From contig JAJRTM010000534.1 of NCBI GenBank assembly GCA_024278285.1, positions 1-18,923 on the forward strand: DNA of 18,923 nt, written 5' to 3'. This document shows, piece after piece, positions 14,697 to 18,923 of the stretch (the stretch's first letter is position 1; the number at the start of each line of letters is the position of its first letter). The notes under the pieces were generated by a model. The model had not been told where the DNA came from. It was given only the letters and a program-made list of their open reading frames with translations, and did not search any database. The DNA is from Planctomycetota bacterium. GTDB taxonomy: Bacteria > Planctomycetota > Planctomycetia > Planctomycetales > Planctomycetaceae. The position numbers were made by a program, and so were the translations under genes.

Positions 14697-16532
14697 ATGA
14701 CGTTGATTCGATTTTTCTCTGCGGAAAGGTCAACTCGTTCTATGATAAAATATTCCGCCTCGACTGTAGTATCGCACTATTTACTTATTGTGCGACATTT
14801 TCTAACTTTTCTTAGAATAAGGTATCAGAGGTCAGAAACGATATACAATGACGCCTCGTTGGTGGTTGTTGCAATTGCAGTAATAAATATTATTACGGTC
14901 AATTTAAACCAAAGCCCAACAGACCTAGAACCAGCTCTTTTAGCATCGGGCGTTTATCATTGGGAGCAAGGTAGATTTGAACCCTATAATGTCAACCCGC
15001 CGCTTGTACGAATGATGGCAGCAGTTCCCACCTTGCTGCTAGGACACGATACATTATGGCCCAGAATTGACATGAGGCCGGCAGCACACTCAGAATTCAG
15101 ATTCGGTAAGGCTTTTGTTGATGCGAACTTGACTCGAACTACGATGCTAATTCGGGCAGGCAGGGTCATGTGTATCCCATTCTTCGTATTGGGTGCATAT
15201 TGCTGTTTTCAATGGGCAAGGCGAGTGTCTGGGCAGTCTTTAGGTGGATTTATTGCCTTGACACTCTGGTGCACGGATCCAACTGTTATCGCACATGCAG
15301 CTTTGCTAACAAATGATGTTCCCGCCGCTGCTGCCAGCCTGCTTACATGCTACCTTTTCGTAAGATGGACAGATACTTTTGAAGTCAATCTCGCAATTCT
15401 AGCGGGGCTTGCATTAGGACTGTCCATTTCATGCAAATTCAGCTGCATCCTACTGGTGGCAATTTGTTTTCCACTTTGTCTTCTTGGATATCGGAACATA
15501 TTGAAGACGCAAGATCGATTACGACCTGGCAGTAAAGTTTTGGCGGGATGCATTACGGCTATGCTAGTGTCAGTTCTCGTAGTCAATATTTCGTATTGTT
15601 TTGAAGGCGTATTTCGCCCCATCGAAAAATTTGAATTTGTGAGCCAGGCATTTGCAGGCGAGAAGATTCCAGGCAACAAGTTCAAGGAGATATTGCCTTC
15701 TTATACCCCAGTGCCGTTTCCTGAGAATTTTTTGTTAGGGATTGACAAACAGAAGAAGGATCTGGAGGAGTTTCCTCTCGACTCTTATTTACATGGCGAA
15801 TGGAAGCATGGCGGGTGGTGGTACTATTATATTTACGGCATTTTAGTTAAATGGAACGTTCTAACGCTCTTGCTAGCACTGGCAAGTATAGTGTCAATGA
15901 TCCAAGTAGTGGTGGATTCACGGAGTGCTTTGAGAAAGCATATCGTAGACATCCAAGCCTTGATATGTGGAACTGTGGGATTCATTGTAGCTGTAAGCTC
16001 CCAGCAGGAATTTAATATACATTTCAGGTATGTCCTGCCCGCATTTGGTTTCATATTTGTAGTAATTGGATCAACTGTAGGACGGGACAATTGTTTATCT
16101 CCAATAATTAAGGCTCTTTCATTGCCGTTTGCGGCACTGGCATTAACTTTGACTATCTCGAATGTCGATCCGCTGAGCTATTTCAATTGCCTGTCCGGCG
16201 GAAGTGAGAATGGTTATCGGCATATGCAGGGCAGTAGCTTCCACTGGGGCCAAGACGCAGAAAGAGTCCTCAAAGAATTGGAGAGAAGGAATATTACTAT
16301 TCAGGAGGTGGACATGTCTTATTACGACTATGCTCACTGGAAATGCTTGACTGAATACAACGACAACTCTGCTCAAGACGTTCGATGGAAAATTGTTGGC
16401 CCTGAAGTCATGTCAAAAATGCCTTCATTGTTACAGGAAAGTGAAAAAATACCTCATAGCCGCTTAACTCGTACTGCTTGGATTATACCTAAGTCTACAT
16501 TCATAGATCATTGTTTAAGAGACTTGAAGTGA
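14697..16532 (+). CDS. GT39/PMT-like polytopic membrane glycosyltransferase
   Basis: The 611-aa protein begins at ATG 14697; ATG 14742 is an alternative and neither has a strong ribosome site. The first outer loop has D76 and E78 (PTDLEPALLASGVY), then NPPLVRMMAAVP at 100-111, the acidic residue plus HPPL-type layout of PMT-family enzymes that use polyprenyl-phosphate sugars. Around ten helices follow, with ADP-free motifs such as LTNDVPAAAASLL and a long outer loop near 310-360. A soluble C-terminal part holds GYRHMQGSSFHWGQD (HWGQD at 516-520), close to the DSNxDWGQDL signature of planctomycete PMT-like proteins. Transfer of a lipid-linked sugar to a protein or glycan outside the membrane is the family expectation. 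It lies 59 bp after the previous gene and ends the operon before insertion-sequence DNA. Confidence 0.85.
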   Translation: MTLIRFFSAERSTRSMIKYSASTVVSHYLLIVRHFLTFLRIRYQRSETIYNDASLVVVAIAVINIITVNLNQSPTDLEPALLASGVYHWEQGRFEPYNVNPPLVRMMAAVPTLLLGHDTLWPRIDMRPAAHSEFRFGKAFVDANLTRTTMLIRAGRVMCIPFFVLGAYCCFQWARRVSGQSLGGFIALTLWCTDPTVIAHAALLTNDVPAAAASLLTCYLFVRWTDTFEVNLAILAGLALGLSISCKFSCILLVAICFPLCLLGYRNILKTQDRLRPGSKVLAGCITAMLVSVLVVNISYCFEGVFRPIEKFEFVSQAFAGEKIPGNKFKEILPSYTPVPFPENFLLGIDKQKKDLEEFPLDSYLHGEWKHGGWWYYYIYGILVKWNVLTLLLALASIVSMIQVVVDSRSALRKHIVDIQALICGTVGFIVAVSSQQEFNIHFRYVLPAFGFIFVVIGSTVGRDNCLSPIIKALSLPFAALALTLTISNVDPLSYFNCLSGGSENGYRHMQGSSFHWGQDAERVLKELERRNITIQEVDMSYYDYAHWKCLTEYNDNSAQDVRWKIVGPEVMSKMPSLLQESEKIPHSRLTRTAWIIPKSTFIDHCLRDLK

Positions 16533-16685
16533 GTCCGGGGTACAAATACTGAGATGCGTCGCGTGGGCTCACGGCTCCTTCAAATTCTCTGCTCTTAAGG
16601 ATTCGAACAACTCGATAATCTTCGGGAAACAGATGCGGCTTGCGAACGGAGAATTGCTCTGTTCGCTTCTTTTCAGGATAACTCG
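16533..16685. other. Unassigned gap at the left side of the IS256 transposase
   Basis: These 153 bp hold no gene that I can support. An imperfect hairpin, GAACGGAG then AATTG then CTCTGTTC (7 of 8 pairs), lies at 16644-16664. The frame of the transposase is open back to 16599, but those residues do not look like a transposase. I find neither the missing 3' half of istB nor a clear copy of the IS256 right-end sequence here. Confidence 0.5.
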
Positions 16686-17906
16686 GTGCCACGCAGTCCG
16701 TTGGATGAGCTGGTTCAGGAAGGAGCAAGGCGAATGTTACAAGCCGCGATTGATGCAGAAGTCGATGAGTTTCTTGCTCTGCACTCCACTCGAGTAGACT
16801 CGCAAGGTCGGCGGCAAGTGGTTCGTAATGGACATCTTCCTTCTCGTGAAATTCTCTCTGGAGCCGGGCCTTTGGAAGTGAAGCAGCCGCGAGTTCGAGA
16901 CAAATCTGCCGATAAAGAAAACCGTGCCAGTTTCTCACCCAAGGTTCTGCCGCCGTACTTGAAACGAACGAATAATATCGAAGATTTGATTCCCTGGTTG
17001 TACCTCAAAGGATTATCGACCGGCGACTTTTCAGAGGCTTTGCAATCGCTTCTGGGAGAAGAGGCGAAGGGGCTCAGTGCGAATGTCGTCGTTCGCCTCA
17101 AAGAAAAATGGAGCCAGGAATATGAGGCCTGGTCGAAGCGAGATTTGACCGGAAAACAGTACGCTTACGTCTGGGCCGACGGCATTCATGTTAACGTTCG
17201 TTTGGAGGATGAAGCCAATAAGCGCCAATGCATATTGGTCATTATGGGAGCCACCGCCAGCGGCGAGAAGGAAATCATCGCCATTCAGGATGGCTACCGC
17301 GAAAGCACACAAAGCTGGTACGAATTGCTTCTGAATGTGCAAAAACGTGGTTTGAAGATTGACCCGAAACTGGCCATCGGCGATGGAGCCCTCGGCTTCT
17401 GGGCGGCCTTGCGAAAAACTTTTCCAAAGACAAAAGAACAACGCTGCTGGTTTCACAAGTCGGGAAATATCCTCAATAAGATGCCCAAAAGTGTGCAGCC
17501 CAAAGCGAAGTTGGATATCCAGGAAATATGGAAATCACCCACAAAAAAAGAAGCCCTCAAAGCGATCGATCACTTCGTCGAGAAGTACGGTGCGAAGTAT
17601 GAAAAAGCAAGCGCGTGCTTGATCAAAGATCGCGATGTGCTGCTCACGTTTTACGATTTCCCCGCCGAACATTGGGCTCACCTGCGAACGACTAATCCGA
17701 TCGAATCAACTTTTGCAACGATCCGATTAAGACATCGAAGAACCAAAGGAAGCGGCAGTAGACGCACCAGTTTGGCAATGATGTTTAAGCTGGCAGAATC
17801 AGCCTCCAAGAAATGGAGACGTCTGCGAGGCTACGAGAAACTCAGTTTAGTAATCGAAGGAAAAACCTTCAAAGACGGAACTCAGCAGGAACAAAAAGCC
17901 GCCTAA
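16686..17906 (+). CDS. IS256-family (Mutator-type) DDE transposase
   Basis: The 406-aa protein starts at GTG 16686 with AGGA 8 nt upstream. The N terminus (LVQEGARRMLQAAIDAEVDEF) and VVRNGHLPSREILSGAGPLEV are typical of IS256-family DNA-binding regions. YLKGLSTGDFSEAL at 106-119 precedes the catalytic core: Asp165 (YVWADGIHV), Asp233 (AIGDGA), CWFH at 254-257 and Glu340 (TTNPIESTF), so the DDE triad is complete. Related transposases often have some 30 more residues before this start, and none is present here, so the gene may be slightly shortened at its 5' end. Length is otherwise normal for the family and there is no internal frameshift, so it could still be active. Confidence 0.95.
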   Translation: MPRSPLDELVQEGARRMLQAAIDAEVDEFLALHSTRVDSQGRRQVVRNGHLPSREILSGAGPLEVKQPRVRDKSADKENRASFSPKVLPPYLKRTNNIEDLIPWLYLKGLSTGDFSEALQSLLGEEAKGLSANVVVRLKEKWSQEYEAWSKRDLTGKQYAYVWADGIHVNVRLEDEANKRQCILVIMGATASGEKEIIAIQDGYRESTQSWYELLLNVQKRGLKIDPKLAIGDGALGFWAALRKTFPKTKEQRCWFHKSGNILNKMPKSVQPKAKLDIQEIWKSPTKKEALKAIDHFVEKYGAKYEKASACLIKDRDVLLTFYDFPAEHWAHLRTTNPIESTFATIRLRHRRTKGSGSRRTSLAMMFKLAESASKKWRRLRGYEKLSLVIEGKTFKDGTQQEQKAA

Positions 17907-17942
17907 TTCATTTTTCCCAGAACACAACATTTGACAATAACT
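16686..17942 (+). mobile_element. IS256-family insertion sequence, left end not identified
   Basis: It contains a full IS256-type transposase gene. The right boundary is put at about 17942 because istB sequence stops or starts exactly there. Read inward from that edge on the minus strand, the end starts AGTTATTGTCAAATGTTGTG, which fits the style of IS256-family terminal repeats. No good inverted partner is visible between 16533 and 16700 (only a loose CAAAT match near 16545), so the left end may be lost or diverged. Confidence 0.7.
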
Positions 17943-18923
17943 CGTTCCCGGCTGCCCAAGCAGACAGACATTGGAACATTGACGTACCCATTCGCAACGG
18001 GACAGTTCCAGGATTTTCTGTTTGCTGATCGATTTGATCGCTGAGAAATCGTAATCCTCCAAGCCCTTTTCCATCGGGAACTGAGCCTGTTTGATCCGGC
18101 TCGCTAACGCATTCGTGCTGCGAGTCGCCACCTCCAGTTCGCTTAATTGTAACAGGTACTGCTCGAATGTTTGATTCGAGCTGGCTGCCTCGCGAGCCAG
18201 TTTCTCGAACTCGGAATTCATCGTCGGTAATCTTAACTGCTTCAGATTGCTCTTTAACAGCAGCAGCTTGGGGTCGTTCTTCTTCGACTGGGTTTTCTTT
18301 GGGACGCTCATGGTCATTATCTCCTTCAGATGACGAGGGTAAAAACTGATCAAAATGGTTCAGGCTCGGACAAGGAACCTCAACCGACAACACCTCGGGG
18401 CGACTCATTTCTTCTTCAGATAAAATCGCTCCAGATGATTCAACAGAATGGCAAGCAGCCGCGGCGGATCGTTCGACACGGCGGATAATCAAATCCGCAT
18501 CCGCTCCTTCGGGGCCACGCAATTGTTCGATCGATTGCTTCACACGCTCCAGCGGATGTTGAGCCAATAATTGCAGGACTCGCACATACTGTTTCGCTCC
18601 TGGACGCAGACCATATCGGTTTTCCAATCGCTGGCGCAATTCATCAAATACCGCTGGTAATCGCCAGTTTTTGTAGACATTCGAGTGATCCAGGGCTGCC
18701 GCGCGGCGTCCCAAGGCCACCAGATAATGCAGAGGATCAAGAACTTGTTCTCCCCGCTCATAGCTTCGGGAATGGGTTGCAACAACAGCCCCGTTGAACA
18801 CAATTTCAACGCGATCAACATACCCTTTAACGCTCACCGTCTGAAACGCACAATGACGAGGCACGCTGTAACTGACGTTGTCAAATCGTGCGAATTGATA
18901 TTTGCAAACCTTCGCTTCCTGGC
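17908..18923 (-). CDS. istA: istA (IS21-family transposase), C-terminal part, 5' end off the window
   Basis: The frame is open from the right edge (EAKVCKYQFARFDNVSYSVP), so the true start lies beyond 18923. VSVKGYVDRVEIVFNGAVVATHSRSY, LDPLHYLVALGRRAAALDH and LRQRLENRYGLRPGAKQYVRVL are the C-terminal region of IstA; the catalytic core is outside the window. IstA-like sequence ends near LNHFDQFL, around 18340. In normal IS21 elements the stop overlaps the istB start; here the frame runs on over the whole istB fragment to 17908. A tandem TAA-TGA (plus 18314-18319) that overlaps the istB ATG exists in another frame, so a one-base shift near the end of istA is likely. Confidence 0.85.
   Translation of the reverse strand, partial: QEAKVCKYQFARFDNVSYSVPRHCAFQTVSVKGYVDRVEIVFNGAVVATHSRSYERGEQVLDPLHYLVALGRRAAALDHSNVYKNWRLPAVFDELRQRLENRYGLRPGAKQYVRVLQLLAQHPLERVKQSIEQLRGPEGADADLIIRRVERSAAAACHSVESSGAILSEEEMSRPEVLSVEVPCPSLNHFDQFLPSSSEGDNDHERPKENPVEEERPQAAAVKEQSEAVKITDDEFRVRETGSRGSQLESNIRAVPVTIKRTGGGDSQHECVSEPDQTGSVPDGKGLGGLRFLSDQIDQQTENPGTVPLRMGTSMFQCLSAWAAGNELLSNVVFWEK
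17943..18311 (-). pseudogene. istB: istB (IS21-family AAA+ helper), truncated inside Walker A
   Basis: An ATG at 18311 with AAGGAG 9 nt upstream (or ATG 18317, 3 nt from it) starts 123 codons that match the N-terminal half of IstB: LRLPTMNSEFEKLAREAA, YLLQLSELEV, RIKQAQFP, LEDYDFSAI, KQKILELSR and NVCLLGQPGT. The Walker A motif (GxPGTGKT in the family) ends after GQPGT at 17943, and the next codons (SYCQMLCSG) belong to the IS256 end. About half the protein, including Walker B, is missing, so the ATPase cannot work. The frame stays open by chance to 17847. Confidence 0.88.
17943..18923 (-). mobile_element. IS21-family insertion sequence, partial
   Basis: istA and the first half of istB lie in the usual order on the minus strand. 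The left side is cut at 17943 by the IS256 end and the right side leaves the window. The istB-side terminal repeat is missing, and the missing istB half is not found to the left of the IS256 transposase. Confidence 0.82.

Noticed and set aside
14582..14815. Plus-strand 77-aa frame between the two membrane glycosyltransferase-like genes
   Set aside because: It overlaps both real genes in another frame and lacks a ribosome site and any recognisable feature.
16501..16938. Minus-strand 145-aa frame across the left side of the transposase, considered as the missing IstB 3' half
   Set aside because: Most of it is antisense to the transposase gene and the remainder has no IstB features such as Walker B.
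17031..17456. Minus-strand 141-aa frame inside the transposase
   Set aside because: It is antisense to a well-supported DDE transposase with conserved residues, and it has no recognisable motif or ribosome site.
16676..17950. ATAACTCG present on both sides of the transposase, considered as a target-site duplication
   Set aside because: One copy lies just before the transposase start codon and the other spans the element boundary, and flanking bases do not extend the match; coincidence is more likely.

Overview
The window looks like a chromosomal segment from a Planctomycetota bacterium of the Gimesia/Rubinisphaera/Planctomicrobium kind. This rests on three DUF1559 (SBP_bac_10) pseudopilin-like proteins with class III (G|FTxIE) leaders and H-X9-DG tails, a GYF_2-like protein, an FGE-type fusion, a giant EF-hand protein, and a peptidase-C39-like protein followed by LolA-like and polytopic membrane glycosyltransferase-like proteins. 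No rRNA, tRNA or CRISPR array was seen.

Left block (1-8395, all minus strand). Transcription runs right to left: a secreted, C-terminally anchored EF-hand protein with about 31 calcium-loop-like repeats (5003-8335); a DUF1559 pseudopilin fused to an FGE-sulfatase (SUMF1-type) domain (2921-4876); a hairpin terminator (about 2824-2880); a GYF_2-like membrane protein (1886-2689); a short DUF1559 protein (1117-1833); and a DUF1559 protein running off the left edge (1-1074). They look like cell-surface or pseudopilus-like proteins.

Middle block (8530-16532, all plus strand). An anchored alpha/beta hydrolase (8530-9438) is followed by a small exported Cys-rich protein of 112 aa (9558-9896), which has a membrane leader ending near a Gly-Gly and a 21-bp inverted repeat in its upstream region. 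Next is a tightly packed run: a C39-like protein (10125-10727); a protein with a toroid-like pattern split by one in-frame TAA (10744-11358 and 11431-11907); a LolA-like exported protein with a C-terminal anchor (11915-13072); a polytopic membrane protein overlapping it by TGATG (13072-14637); and a GT39/PMT-like membrane glycosyltransferase (14697-16532). This is the best candidate for an undescribed system: export, maturation and perhaps glycosylation of a small Cys-rich surface peptide. That functional story is inference.

Right block (16533-18923) is mobile DNA. An IS256-family transposase (16686-17906) with an intact DDE triad abuts an IS21-family element in the opposite orientation. The IS21 istB (17943-18311) is cut inside its Walker A motif exactly where the IS256-side sequence begins, and istA runs off the right edge. 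The rest of istB is not found on the other side of the IS256 element, so this is a rearranged nest of insertion sequences rather than one clean insertion.
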